Source of the DNA: Castellaniella sp034674885
GTDB lineage: Bacteria > Pseudomonadota > Gammaproteobacteria > Burkholderiales > Burkholderiaceae_B
DNA: 64,000 nucleotides
Direction: 5' to 3'
NCBI RefSeq assembly: GCF_034674885.1
Contig: NZ_JAUCDS010000018.1
Coordinates: 1 to 64,000, forward strand
A program made the position numbers and the translations under genes. The notes below the pieces were generated by a model, which worked only from the letters and a program-made list of their open reading frames with translations, did not search any database and was not told the DNA's origin. Numbering within the stretch: position 1 is the stretch's first letter; each line of letters opens with the position of its first letter. This document shows positions 1-9,800 of the stretch, in pieces.

Positions 1-2
1 GC

Positions 3-140
3 ATCACCGACGTGGCGCTGGCCTGCGGCTACGACAGCCTGTCGTCCTTCATCGCAGCCTTTCGCGAACACACCGGCCAGACTCCCCGGGAATTCTCGCT
101 GCGCAGCCTGCAGGCCAACCCCGACGCGCACGGCGCGTAA
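3..140 (+). CDS. AraC-family transcriptional regulator, C-terminal fragment
   Basis: Only the last 45 codons are inside the window; the gene starts upstream of base 1. The readable tail has the second helix-turn-helix of the AraC/XylS family: a 'DVALACGYDSLSSFIAAFR' helix pair followed by 'HTGQTPREF', the classic family ending. Such proteins bind DNA as ligand-responsive regulators. It lies just upstream of, and in the same direction as, the ABC importer that starts at 278, so it may control that importer (inference). The ligand-binding half is not visible, so the effector cannot be guessed. Confidence 0.85.
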   Translation: MTDVALACGYDSLSSFIAAFREHTGQTPREFSLRSLQANPDAHGA

Positions 141-277
141 GGCCGCCGAGCGTCCAGAGCGCCCATCCAGCTGCCCGAGCAATGCATGGACAAGGCCATT
201 GCATCTGTACTACAACGGATGCATGCGCCGCCGGCCCTCCCGCGCGACGGTCACCCGAATCCCGAGGAGCCCTCATC

Positions 278-1351
278 ATGCCGCAGCGACCCAGCACCCC
301 ATGTGCTTTCTCCAGATCCGCCCTGTCTCGCCTGCATAGCTTCCTGGTGGTGTTCGCGGCGACATGGATGTTGCTGCTGCCGGCGCCGGCTCCGGCGCAG
401 TCGATGACGCTCAAGGTCGGCCAGATCAGCGACTCCATCGCGTTCTTCCCGATCTACGTGGCGAAACAACAGGGCTTTTTCAAGCAACACGACCTGCAGG
501 TCGGCGACATTCCGTTGCTGGGCACCGGGGCCAAGCTCGCAGCCGCCCTGCAGTCGGGCAGCATCGACGTGGCAGGCGGCAATGGTACCGATCCGCTGAA
601 CCTGTACCGCGCCAACAAAGGCACGCGGATGATCGCCCAACTGGTCAACACCTATTATGTGGACATCATCACAGGGCCGTCGTTTTCCGGCCCGCCGGCG
701 ACCGCCGCGCTGGCCGACAAGATCCAGGCGCTCAAAGGCAAGAAGATCGGCATCACCGGTCCCGGCAGCGGCACCCAGGCCCTGGTGAATTTCCTGCTGG
801 GCACTGCCGGCATGAAATCGGCCACGGACGTCACGCTGGTATCCCTGGGGTCCAACATGACCGGAGCCCTGGGCGCACTGAAGACCGGACGGGTCGATGC
901 CCTGTCCTTCCCACAGCCGGTGGGGCAGCAGGCCGAGGCCACGCAGATCGGCCACATCTACATTTCACCGGCGCGGGGAGACATCCCGCAGCTGAAGACC
1001 GTGGTGCACGGCGTGGTGTTCACCACCCAGTCGGTCCTGGATGCCAAAGGCCCGTCGGTTGCGGCCTTCGTGCGCGGCATCGCCGACGCCGAACAGTTCA
1101 TCCACCAGGCAGACCCCGCCGCCGTTCGCGCCCTGTTCAAGACCTACCGTCCCACCATGAACGACGCCACCATCGACAGGCTGCTGTCCATCCTGCGCAG
1201 CGAAATTCCGCCCACCCCGGCCATCAGCCAGGGGGAATACGACCGGGAGGTCAAGTTCAACCTGGACTCCGGCCTGATCACCGAGGCGCCCGACTACGCC
1301 ACCATGGTTCCGGCCCAATGGATCCAATCTGCGCTGGGCGGCGCCCACTGA
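278..1351 (+). CDS. ABC transporter periplasmic substrate-binding protein (SsuA/TauA/NMT1-like)
   Basis: The ATG at 278 is preferred over an in-frame ATG at 182 because GAGGAGC sits about 8 bases upstream and because it puts a signal peptide at the N-terminus: a hydrophobic run ending in an APAPAQ cleavage region near residue 41. The mature part begins 'MTLKVGQISDSIAFFPIYVAKQQGFF', cut here only to show the pattern of NMT1/SsuA-type proteins that bind sulfonates, nitriles or pyrimidine precursors. A 'GPGSGTQALV' loop fits the ligand site. The stop overlaps the start of the ATPase gene by one base (TGATG), so the three genes from 278 to 2985 form an operon. The substrate is unknown. Confidence 0.85.
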   Translation: MPQRPSTPCAFSRSALSRLHSFLVVFAATWMLLLPAPAPAQSMTLKVGQISDSIAFFPIYVAKQQGFFKQHDLQVGDIPLLGTGAKLAAALQSGSIDVAGGNGTDPLNLYRANKGTRMIAQLVNTYYVDIITGPSFSGPPATAALADKIQALKGKKIGITGPGSGTQALVNFLLGTAGMKSATDVTLVSLGSNMTGALGALKTGRVDALSFPQPVGQQAEATQIGHIYISPARGDIPQLKTVVHGVVFTTQSVLDAKGPSVAAFVRGIADAEQFIHQADPAAVRALFKTYRPTMNDATIDRLLSILRSEIPPTPAISQGEYDREVKFNLDSGLITEAPDYATMVPAQWIQSALGGAH

Positions 1352-2115
1352 TGGCTGCGGCGTATCTTGTTCAGGACGTCCACAAGCACTTCAGAAAGGA
1401 CGACCAGGAACTGGTCGCGCTGCGAGGCGCCAACCTGACGGTCGAGGCCGGCAGCTTCCTGGTGCTGCTGGGACGCAGCGGCTGCGGAAAATCCACCTTG
1501 CTGAACCTGATGGCAGGCCTGGCCACACCCACGGCCGGCACGCTCACCTACCGGGGGCGCGCAATCGCCGGCCCTCTGGGCGCGGTCGGCTACCTGACCC
1601 AGCAGGACACGCTGATGCCCTGGCGTACCGTGCTCCGAAACATCGAAATGCCGCTGGAAATCCAGGGCGTCGCCCCCCAGGCGCGCGCAACCGCCGCCCA
1701 GCGCCTGATCGACCAGGTCGGGCTGTCGGGCTTCGAGCGCCACTATCCGCGCGAACTCTCCGGCGGCATGCGTCGCCGTGTCAGCCTGGCGCGCATGCTG
1801 TGCGGCAACCCGGAAACCCTGCTGCTGGACGAACCCTTTGGTGCGCTGGACGCCCAGTTGCGCGGCGACCTGCAACAACAATTGCTGGAACTGTGGGCCG
1901 ACAGCGGGCGCACTGTCGTCTTCGTCACCCACGACATCGAAGAAGCCCTGATGCTGGCCGATCGGGTCGTGGTGCTGGGACCGCTGGGCGCCATCATGCT
2001 GGATACCACCATCGATCTGCCCCGGCCCCGGGACGCCGACGAGATCCGCCTGCACCCCGACTACCTGAATCTCTATCGGGCGCTGACGCGCGCCCTCAGA
2101 CAAGCCAATCCCTGA
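1351..2115 (+). CDS. ABC transporter ATP-binding protein (SsuB/TauB-like)
   Basis: A 254-residue ATPase that powers the importer encoded by its neighbours. Walker A is 'GRSGCGKST' near residues 38-46, the signature is 'LSGGMRRRVSLAR', Walker B is 'LLLDEPFGALD' and the switch histidine is in 'VFVTHDIEEAL'. Length and motifs match the nitrate/sulfonate/taurine class. The start codon overlaps the stop of the binding-protein gene, implying translational coupling. The permease gene follows after 18 bases. The signature reads SGGM rather than SGGQ, which is common in this subfamily. The substrate cannot be told from the ATPase. Confidence 0.92.
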   Translation: MAAAYLVQDVHKHFRKDDQELVALRGANLTVEAGSFLVLLGRSGCGKSTLLNLMAGLATPTAGTLTYRGRAIAGPLGAVGYLTQQDTLMPWRTVLRNIEMPLEIQGVAPQARATAAQRLIDQVGLSGFERHYPRELSGGMRRRVSLARMLCGNPETLLLDEPFGALDAQLRGDLQQQLLELWADSGRTVVFVTHDIEEALMLADRVVVLGPLGAIMLDTTIDLPRPRDADEIRLHPDYLNLYRALTRALRQANP

Positions 2116-2133
2116 CACGTCGAGAGATCCCAG

Positions 2134-2985
2134 ATGCCCAATCCTGACAACCCTCCCGACACCAGCCGCTCCGGCCCCCTGCTGATTCCGCTGAATCGCA
2201 GCTGGTGGCAACGCAACCGTCGCCGCTCGCTGATCCTGGCGGCCCGGCTGCTGGTGCTGATCCTCTTTCTGGGCATCTGGGCCGCTCTGTCGGGCCGCGT
2301 GCTGGACCCGCAGTTCTTCGGTTCGCCTCAGGGCGTCGCCACCATGCTGATCCAATGGACTGTCGATGGCACGCTCTGGCGCAACACCTGGATCACGCTG
2401 CAGGAAGTCGTGCTGGGCTTTTTGCTGGGCGCGGCCTCCGGGGCCGCCCTGGCCTATCTGATCGCCACCATCAAGCCGTTGTGGGATGTGCTGATCCCCT
2501 ACATGCTGGCGCTGTATTCCGTGCCCAAGGTCGCCGTCGCCCCGCTATTCATCATCTGGTTCGGCATCGACCTCGGCATGAAGGTCCTGCTGGCAGCGAT
2601 CTCGGTCTTCTTCCTGGTGTTTCTGAGCACTGCCGCAGGCGTCCAGAACGTGGACGAGGGCCTGAAGAACGCCGTGCGCATGATGGGCGGCAGCAGGCGG
2701 GACGTGGCGCTTAAAGTCACCCTGCCCGGATCCGTGGCGGGCCTGCTCACCGGCTTGCGGATGTCCATCCCCTACGCCCTGATCGGCGCGGTGATCGGCG
2801 AACTGGTGGCCTCGAATCGTGGATTGGGCTTTCTGATCAACGACGCATCGGCCCAGTTCAACACCAGCGGCGTCTTCGCAGCCCTGGTGGTGCTGGCCAT
2901 CATCGCAGGCGCGCTGAACATGCTGGTCAACAGCGTGGATCAATGGGCCAACCGCTGGAAGCCCATCGATTCCGATCATGAATGA
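2134..2985 (+). CDS. ABC transporter permease (SsuC/TauC-like)
   Basis: A 283-residue inner-membrane permease with about six hydrophobic segments, the first around residues 30-55 ('LLVLILFLGIWAAL'). The EAA loop that contacts the ATPase lies in the stretch around 'MMGGSRRDVALKVTLPGSV'. It is the third gene of the operon begun at 278 and completes a full importer. The start is placed at 2134, downstream of a GAGAG element. Downstream it converges on nrdB with a hairpin between the two genes. Substrate unknown; sulfonate, taurine, aromatic or pyrimidine-precursor uptake are all possible for this family. Confidence 0.9.
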   Translation: MPNPDNPPDTSRSGPLLIPLNRSWWQRNRRRSLILAARLLVLILFLGIWAALSGRVLDPQFFGSPQGVATMLIQWTVDGTLWRNTWITLQEVVLGFLLGAASGAALAYLIATIKPLWDVLIPYMLALYSVPKVAVAPLFIIWFGIDLGMKVLLAAISVFFLVFLSTAAGVQNVDEGLKNAVRMMGGSRRDVALKVTLPGSVAGLLTGLRMSIPYALIGAVIGELVASNRGLGFLINDASAQFNTSGVFAALVVLAIIAGALNMLVNSVDQWANRWKPIDSDHE

Positions 2986-2991
2986 ATGACC

Positions 2992-3011
2992 GCCCGCCCT
3001 GCCGGGCGGGC
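2992..3011. terminator. Hairpin between convergent genes
   Basis: Perfect 8-bp inverted repeat GCCCGCCC-TGCC-GGGCGGGC in the 34-base gap between the permease stop (2985) and the nrdB stop (3020, minus strand). It could stop transcription from both sides. There is no clear T tract on either strand, so Rho-independent activity is uncertain. Confidence 0.5.
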
Positions 3012-3019
3012 AGCGTGCG

Positions 3020-4117
3020 TCAGAACTCGTCGTCGAACACCACGCCTTCGTCGGTGCGGCGCATGACACCGACCTTGTAGGCAGCGATGTCCTGTTCCTG
3101 GGGCGACGCCTGGGTCTTGCTGATGTTCAACCACTTTTCCATGTACTTCAGCGGGTTGGACAGCGGGAATTCGTAGCGGTCGGTATTGATGCCCAGGGTG
3201 TTGTAGACGTCCTTGGCGCAGTACAGCGTCCAGGCTGCCAGGCGGTCGGCATTCATGCCGACCAGCTCGCGGCCTTCCGAGAACAGGTAATGGATCCAGT
3301 CCAGTTCGCTGTCTACGACTTCAGCGATCAGGGCTTCGATTTCGAAGTGGCACTGCTCAAAGGCCTTGCGCCCCCTTTCGGTGCGCAGTTCGTTGCGCAG
3401 CACGGCGCGATCCAGCTCGGCGTGGATCTCCAGTTCGTCCTGGGCGATCTTCTGGATGGCCTTGCCGATGGGCTGGAACATGCCGGTGTCGCAGATGGCA
3501 AAGGTCACGGCAAAGGACGCCATGAACTGGATGCGTTCCATGCAGAACAGCGCCACCACCATCATGAACACCGTGTTGTAGGTGTCCTGATCGTTGGCCA
3601 GATTGCCCAGCGCGTATTGATGGGAAGCCTCGTAGCCGTCGCCAAAGGCCTTGACGACACGCGACAGCCGTTCGTGCGCCTGTTCCACGCTGAGAATCTC
3701 GTCGATGATGGCCGAGGGATCGTCGAAGGAATTGCGCACGATTTCAGAATAGGTCGCCGCGTGCACGACCTCGTTGTCGGAAATACGTTGCCAGGCAGCC
3801 CACAGCTCGGACGAAGTAATGAACGGTGCCAGCACCGGCGCAATGGAGCGAGACGCCACGCTGTCGGCTTCCCATTGCCAGGCCAGGGTCTTGACCATCA
3901 TGTCGTAGGTCGCGCGCGGGCAGCTCTTGAAGTCGGCATTGCAGGACGAATAATCGAACTCGTTCTCGTCCCAGTCCAGGGACTTCTGGGTCTTGTACAA
4001 CGCCCAGATATCCGGATAGTGACGATTGATGGTGTCGAACAGGCCTTGTTTTTCGCCCAGGAACAACAGCGGCTTGGCGTAGTCCTGTTTCTGATAGTTG
4101 AATACGTTGTCAGACAT
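3020..4117 (-). CDS. nrdB: Ribonucleoside-diphosphate reductase class Ia, beta subunit
   Basis: A 365-residue R2 subunit that holds the di-iron centre and the stable tyrosyl radical used by NrdA to make deoxyribonucleotides. The iron ligands and radical site are in place: D85, then E116, H119 and Y123 in 'EVVHAATY'. This spacing matches E. coli NrdB (D84, E115, H118, Y122) plus one. The ATG at 4117 is chosen because a GGAAAGAAG ribosome site precedes it and the protein then begins 'MSDNVFNYQ'; an upstream in-frame start would add 23 unrelated residues. It lies 75 bases downstream of nrdA, in the same operon. The intact radical tyrosine argues for an oxygen-dependent class Ia enzyme. Confidence 0.97.
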   Translation of the reverse strand: MSDNVFNYQKQDYAKPLLFLGEKQGLFDTINRHYPDIWALYKTQKSLDWDENEFDYSSCNADFKSCPRATYDMMVKTLAWQWEADSVASRSIAPVLAPFITSSELWAAWQRISDNEVVHAATYSEIVRNSFDDPSAIIDEILSVEQAHERLSRVVKAFGDGYEASHQYALGNLANDQDTYNTVFMMVVALFCMERIQFMASFAVTFAICDTGMFQPIGKAIQKIAQDELEIHAELDRAVLRNELRTERGRKAFEQCHFEIEALIAEVVDSELDWIHYLFSEGRELVGMNADRLAAWTLYCAKDVYNTLGINTDRYEFPLSNPLKYMEKWLNISKTQASPQEQDIAAYKVGVMRRTDEGVVFDDEF

Positions 4118-4192
4118 GATGCTTCTTTCCGATGGATGACAGGCGCGCGGCACGCCGCCCCGAAAGGTGCGGCGTGCCGCGCGCAAATGAAT

Positions 4193-6691
4193 TTACAGCG
4201 TGCAGCCGCCCTGGCACATGGGATCTTCGTCCAGAGTACTGACGGGTTGCGGCGCAGCCGACAGCTGGACCCCGGCCGTGTCGAGCTTCACAAAACCCTG
4301 GGCTGCGGAGAAATCGGCGACCTTCTTCATGCCTGCCGAGGTCTTCTGGTTCATGTAGTACTTGGACTTCAGGCCCATCTTCACGCGATACAGATAGTTC
4401 TGGATCATTTCGGTGGACTCGATGCTGGCGTCGCCGATGACCTTGCGGTAGAAGTCGGCCGAAATCCCCTGATCCGTCCATTTCTGGATGATGGCATAGA
4501 TATCGGTCATGTCCTGGGCAGGGACTTCCCAGGCGGATTCATACCACTGGCCCAGCGCATCGCCTTCGGGCGCCGCCCAGTAGTTGACCCGCTGGTTGTC
4601 GGTCTTGATCATCGTCAGTTCGCGGATGGGATAGACGCCATTGGTGGTGCCGGACGAATTCGCCGAGGTTTCCGTCGGCATGTGCGCCGCCACCACCGAA
4701 TTGCGGATCCCGCCATTGGCGACGATGTCCGCCCGCAGGGCTTCCCAGTCGTAGCGATTCTGGAAATCGGCGACCTTGTCCACATTGGGGTTGTAGGTGT
4801 CGATGGGCAGCCAGCCCTGCGGCCACTTGGTCTTGTGCATCCAGGGGGCGTTGCCCAGTTCCTTGCCCAGGCGCAGGCTGGCCCGCACCAGGTGGTAGTA
4901 ATGACGCTCGGCCACCCAGTGGATGAACTGTTTTCCGCTGTCTTCGGTGTAGCGCTTGTGGTTCCTGGCCATCAGGTGCGCCACGCCCAGCATGCCGACC
5001 CCGGCGTTCAGGCGGGCCTTTGAGGTCACGCCCACATGGGGCAGTTCGTAGTCGGCCAGGTGGATGCACTTGTCGATCATCAGCAAGGCATAGTAGGCGA
5101 CATCCTCGTATTGTTCGTCGGATTCGATGTTCGACACGACGATGCCAGCCAGGTTGCAGGTGGCGACTTCGGGCGAGGAATACCGCACGATGCGGGCGAT
5201 CTGCCGGCCATCGGCCAGCACGTCGCCCGCCACCAGGTCTTCCAGGTAGACCATGCCCCGAGCGGTGTCGACCGCGCCCGTGCCCGGCTGCAGCGTCTGC
5301 AGCTTGCCGGCGGCGTCCTCGAATTCCACGAAAGAGACATCGGTCGTCTGGTAGAGCTCGGTGATGTGGTTGTAGGGCGCCGTGGGCAGCGCGATCTCAG
5401 AGCATAGATTCGAGCTGTAAATCGTGCCGGTGAACGGCGTATGGCGATTCATCTCGTAGATGTTGTGCTCGTAGACGCGCCCGGTCTCGTTCCATTCGTT
5501 GATGGCGGTGATCAGCAATTCACGCGCGTTGACGGTCTGCTTCTTGAAGGTGACATCCTGTTCGTATTGCTCGTACAGGGTTTCGAAACGGGCCTCATCG
5601 TCGCTGTACAGAGCCTCGTAGAGGTCGGGCGCCGTATGGCAGTTGAACAGGAAGATGCTCTCGTTGCGAGCGACCTTGCGGGCAAAGAAGCGGTTGCCAC
5701 CCCAGGAATAATCCATGCCGCGGATCTTGCGGTCTTCGGTGGACATGGGGTTCTTCAGGCGCAGCAGGGTGTCGATTTCCGGATCGAAGATCGAGAAATA
5801 GCTGGTGCAGGCGCCGCCCCGGCCGTTTTGCAGGTTCGCCTTGATTTCGGCCACCACCGCGCGCAGGTAGGGCAGTTTCCCCTGGTGGCGGATCACGCCG
5901 CCGCGCACCGGGTCGTTCACCGACCGGGTCTGCAGGTAGGAACCGATGCCTGCACTCATGTAGGTCATGGTGTTGGCGATGTGATTGCCCACGGCGATCG
6001 AGCGGGCCGAGTCGCCGGACGCGTACAGGCAGCAGCTGGCATAGCCGCGCAGGGGCGTGCCCAGGTTGATGTGATTGGGCGTGGGCGCGTTGATGCGGTT
6101 CTTGGACAGGTGTTCGTAGAATTTCGCGACGTCGCGCATGCGCCGTTCGCGGGGCTGATCCACGGCCAGGGCCATGGCCATGCGCATGTAGACGAACTGC
6201 GGCGTTTCGTAGTGGATGCCCTTGACCCGATCGGAAATCGCATATTTCGAACGATGGGTGTGAATCTGGTAGTGGGCGTATTCGAAGTCCCGGGTGTGGT
6301 CGATCATGCCCTCGACCTGGAAGTATTCTTCTTCGGAATAGTCCAGGCGTTCCATGTAGCCCAGGCCTTCCAGGCGCCGGTGCAGCGTCAGCACCGTGGG
6401 AAATGCGCCATCGCAGACGTCTTTCAGTTCCTTCTGGGCCAGCGCCGCATACAGGCGGCCCGCCATGCGGTTATAAGACCAGGTATCGGCATCCAGGCAA
6501 TGCCGGATGAGCTGCATCTGCAGGAATTCCGAGGAGCATTCCTCGGGCATGTTCGTGACGGTTTCCAACACCACGGACGGCCAGTCCACGCCGTCGCCCA
6601 GGGTGGTGGCACCCCATTCTCCCCAGCCGTTGAGCTTGGACGGGATGAAAGGCTCTTTGCGTCCATCACGCTTGATAACGGTCTTGATCAT
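4193..6691 (-). CDS. nrdA: Ribonucleoside-diphosphate reductase class Ia, alpha subunit
   Basis: The 832-residue catalytic subunit. The N-terminus has an ATP-cone-like start ('KRDGRKEPF'). The active-site cysteines are visible: C220 in 'SCCLYASGDS', C430 in 'NLCSEIALP' and C512 in 'VATC'. The C-terminal redox pair lies in 'CQGGCTL'. The two cysteines that correspond to E. coli C439 and C462 are 82 residues apart instead of 23, so about 59 extra residues sit between the radical cysteine and its redox partner (see findings). The gene is followed by nrdB, and two NrdR-like boxes lie 60-107 bases upstream of the start. Apart from the insertion the protein looks complete and functional. Confidence 0.97.
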   Translation of the reverse strand: MIKTVIKRDGRKEPFIPSKLNGWGEWGATTLGDGVDWPSVVLETVTNMPEECSSEFLQMQLIRHCLDADTWSYNRMAGRLYAALAQKELKDVCDGAFPTVLTLHRRLEGLGYMERLDYSEEEYFQVEGMIDHTRDFEYAHYQIHTHRSKYAISDRVKGIHYETPQFVYMRMAMALAVDQPRERRMRDVAKFYEHLSKNRINAPTPNHINLGTPLRGYASCCLYASGDSARSIAVGNHIANTMTYMSAGIGSYLQTRSVNDPVRGGVIRHQGKLPYLRAVVAEIKANLQNGRGGACTSYFSIFDPEIDTLLRLKNPMSTEDRKIRGMDYSWGGNRFFARKVARNESIFLFNCHTAPDLYEALYSDDEARFETLYEQYEQDVTFKKQTVNARELLITAINEWNETGRVYEHNIYEMNRHTPFTGTIYSSNLCSEIALPTAPYNHITELYQTTDVSFVEFEDAAGKLQTLQPGTGAVDTARGMVYLEDLVAGDVLADGRQIARIVRYSSPEVATCNLAGIVVSNIESDEQYEDVAYYALLMIDKCIHLADYELPHVGVTSKARLNAGVGMLGVAHLMARNHKRYTEDSGKQFIHWVAERHYYHLVRASLRLGKELGNAPWMHKTKWPQGWLPIDTYNPNVDKVADFQNRYDWEALRADIVANGGIRNSVVAAHMPTETSANSSGTTNGVYPIRELTMIKTDNQRVNYWAAPEGDALGQWYESAWEVPAQDMTDIYAIIQKWTDQGISADFYRKVIGDASIESTEMIQNYLYRVKMGLKSKYYMNQKTSAGMKKVADFSAAQGFVKLDTAGVQLSAAPQPVSTLDEDPMCQGGCTL

Positions 6692-6750
6692 GTCAGTAGT
6701 CTTCTTTTGGTGGGCCGATAAGGAAAAATGCGATGTCGAATCGTATTATT

Positions 6751-6766
6751 ACACCAAATATTGTGC
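6751..6766. promoter_or_regulatory. NrdR-like box 1
   Basis: The 16-mer ACACCAAATATTGTGC is a near-palindrome that matches the known NrdR consensus (ACACWATATATWGTGT) at most positions. It lies 60 bases upstream of the nrdA start. A second box follows with a 32-base centre-to-centre distance, close to three helical turns, which is the usual arrangement for NrdR repression of reductase operons. Confidence 0.75.
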
Positions 6767-6782
6767 ATTCGACCAGGGAAAT

Positions 6783-6798
6783 ATACTACATATAGTGA
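6783..6798. promoter_or_regulatory. NrdR-like box 2
   Basis: The 16-mer ATACTACATATAGTGA has the core CTACATATAG, one base off the NrdR core. It is 32 bases from box 1 in an AT-rich patch that contrasts with the GC-rich surroundings. The nrdA promoter should lie in or near these boxes. Confidence 0.7.
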
Positions 6799-6888
6799 TT
6801 CAAAAACCACCCAGCCGATCTCCGGAAACGGTGGAAACGGCGGAAAACAAGGGTGGACGGGGCCTGCGCGCGCCGTGAATATTTGATT

Positions 6889-9800
6889 TCAAGTTGTATC
6901 CGGAGCCGCACCGCGAATCCGGGCAAAGAGGGCCGCCCCGCCCTGCTCCACCAGGGCCTCAAAATCAGCCACCGGCACCGGCGGACTGAAGAGATACCCC
7001 TGCCAGGCATGGCAATGGTGGCGTTGCAGGAACGCGCGCTGCGCCTCGGTCTCCACCCCCTCGGCGATGACGCGCAGGCCCAGACTCACCCCCAGGGCCA
7101 CGATGGTCCGGGCAATGGCGGCGTCATTCGGATCGGTCAGCACATCGCGCACGAAGCTCTGGTCGATCTTCAGCTGGTCCAGGGGCAGGCGCTTCAGGTA
7201 GGCCAGCGATGAATAACCGGTGCCGAAATCGTCCAGCGAGAACCCCACCCCGTAGTCCTTCAGACGCGCCATCTTCCGGACCGTGTCCTCGATGTTCTGC
7301 AGCAACAGGCCCTCGGTCAGTTCCAGTTCCAGCCCACGGGGATCTGCGCCCGCCCCAGCCAGCGCCGCCAGGACCTGTTCGACGAAATCCGGCTGGCGGA
7401 ACTGCCGGGGGCTGACGTTCACTGCCACGCGGATCGCGGCCAGACTGGGGCGATCCGCCCAGGCGGCCAGCTGGCGGCAGGCCGCGTGCAGAACCCAGTC
7501 CCCCAGGGGAAGGATCAAACCGCTGTCTTCGGCCAGCGGAATGAACGACGCCGGCGACACATAGCCATCGCGCGGGTGCTTCCAGCGCAGCAGGGCCTCG
7601 CAGCCGATGACGCCGTCCTGATCGACTTGAGGCTGATAGAACAACTCGAACTGATCACGATCCAATCCCACCCGCATATCCAGTTCCAGCGCCACCCGCT
7701 CGTGCACGATGGCCTGCATGTGCGGATCGTAGAACTGCAGGGTATCGCGCCCGGCGGCCTTGGCCTGGTACATGGCCAGGTCCGCCCGCCGCAGGTGTTC
7801 GTCGGCGGCGGCTTCCTGTCCCTGGAACAGGCTGGCCCCCATGCTGACGCTGGAGTGGCAGGATTCTCCGTTCAGCAGATAGGGGATTCTCAGGACCTTC
7901 AGGACCTGACGGCCCAGGTCCTCGGCCTGGGCGGCCGCTTCTTCAGGTTGATCCGACAGGTCCTCCAGGACAATGACGAACTCGTCATCCCCGTGCCGGG
8001 CAATGGTATGGGAATCCTGCAGGTGCTCTCGCAGGCGGTTCGCCACCTGCCGCAGCAGTTCGTCGCCTGCATCGTGGCCCCGGGTCTCGTTGATGGTCTT
8101 GAAATGGTCCAGATCCAGCATCAGCAAGGCACCGCAACGGAGCCGGCGCGCGCTGGCTGCCAGGGCCTGTTGCAGCCGGTCCAGCAGCAGGCGACGATTG
8201 GGCAGCCCGGTCAGGGGGTCGTTGTAGGCCAGGTAGCGGATTTCATCTTCTGCCGCCTTGCGATCCGTCAGGTCTTCCAGCGTGACCAGATAATCCGTGC
8301 CCAGCTGCAGCCCGGACAATTCCACCGTGCGCCACTGGCCATCCCGGCGGCAGATCCGGCATTCCAGCCTGGCCCGGGATTCACCGCCCTCCGACACCTG
8401 GCGCCACTGGTGTTCCCAGGCGCGGCGCAGCGTCCGGCGCGTGGAAAGGTCGGGAATCGCCAGGGCCCACCAAGAGCGAACGTCCGGCATGCTGTCTTCG
8501 GCATGACCGCAGATCTGCAGGAACTGCTGGTTGCGAAAGACGATGCGCTGGCCCCGTTCGGCCAGGCAGACCCCCACCGGCAAGTGATCCAGCAGGCTGC
8601 GCAAGCGCCGTTCGCTGTCCTGCAGGGCGTCTTGCATGTGCCGGCGCTCCGTCACGTCCTGTATCACGGCGACGTGGTAATCCGGGGCGGCCCCGGGCTG
8701 ACGGATCGGCGATACGGTCAGCAGCACCCAGACAGCGTGGCCGTCCTTGTGCATCACGCGCTTTTCCATCTGGAATTCCTGGATCTCGCCGGATCGCACC
8801 CGGGCCATCTGCGCCAGATCGGCCGGCAGATCCGCCGGATGACTCAAAGAGTAGACGTCGCTTTGCAGCAGTTCTTCTTCGGTGTAGCCCAGGATGGCGG
8901 CATATTTCCGATTCACCCGCACCAGCCTGCCCGTCACCATGTCGCTCAGGGACATGCCGACGGCGGCCTGATTGAAGACGGCCCGGAAGCGCTCTTCGCT
9001 GTGCTGCAGGGCGGCGCTCGTGCTGGCCACCTGGGATATGGCGCGCTGACGCAGCCCGCACAGCACGCAGGTCAGGCCTGCCAGCAACAGCGACAGGGCT
9101 CCGCCCGCCAGCCCCATCCACCAGGGCAGGCGGAGCTCTTCGTCCGAGGCCAGAACCTGCGCCTGGGTGAAATCCAGTTGCCAGCGCCGGTCCAGAACAT
9201 CCAGGACACGGGTTTCCCGCCAGGGGTCAGGCAGCGCCTGTGCGGCCGGCGCCAGCGACAGCCCCAGAACCGCCCCGCCCTGGCCGGCATCCGACGGTTT
9301 CACGGGCAGCGGCGCCCCCTGGGGCCCGATGTCCGTCAGGCGCAGGGACATGCCGCGCAGAAAACCCGACGCCCTGACGGCATCGAGCATCTGCCTGGGT
9401 CTAAGGACGGCGGCCACCGAACCGATGAAGTCCGCCTGATGACTCGCGCCAGCGGCATGACGAAAGATCGGGTAGCGCAACAGGAACCCGACCCGATCCT
9501 GCGCGCCCTGGAACAGCATAAATGGCGCGGAGGCCGTCGGCAGGCCGGTCGCCCTGCCCGCCAGCAGGGCCGCCAGATTGGCCGGCTGAGAGGAGATTTC
9601 CAGGCCCTCGACGCCCCGATTGCCTTCCAGGGGCCAGAGGTATTCCACGACGTAGTAATCCGCCTGTCTGTGCAAGGGATGGATAGCGGCGGAGTCTCCC
9701 AGGCGTGCCTGGTAGGCGGGCAGGTCGGCCGCCTGGACCCAGCGCACGAAGGACAGATTGATCAATTCCGGATAGTGCGCGCGCACGTCATGCCCGGCCA

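Noticed and set aside
364..1350. Frame open through the binding-protein gene into the ABC ATPase, which could suggest a fusion
   Set aside because: Only the part from 1351 on is a real protein. The upstream part is an alternative frame of the binding-protein gene with shadow composition.
4193..6691. Intein in nrdA to explain the extra residues between active-site cysteines
   Set aside because: The segment is only about 59 residues and lacks the N-terminal Cys/Ser and C-terminal His-Asn junction expected of an intein. An inserted loop fits better.
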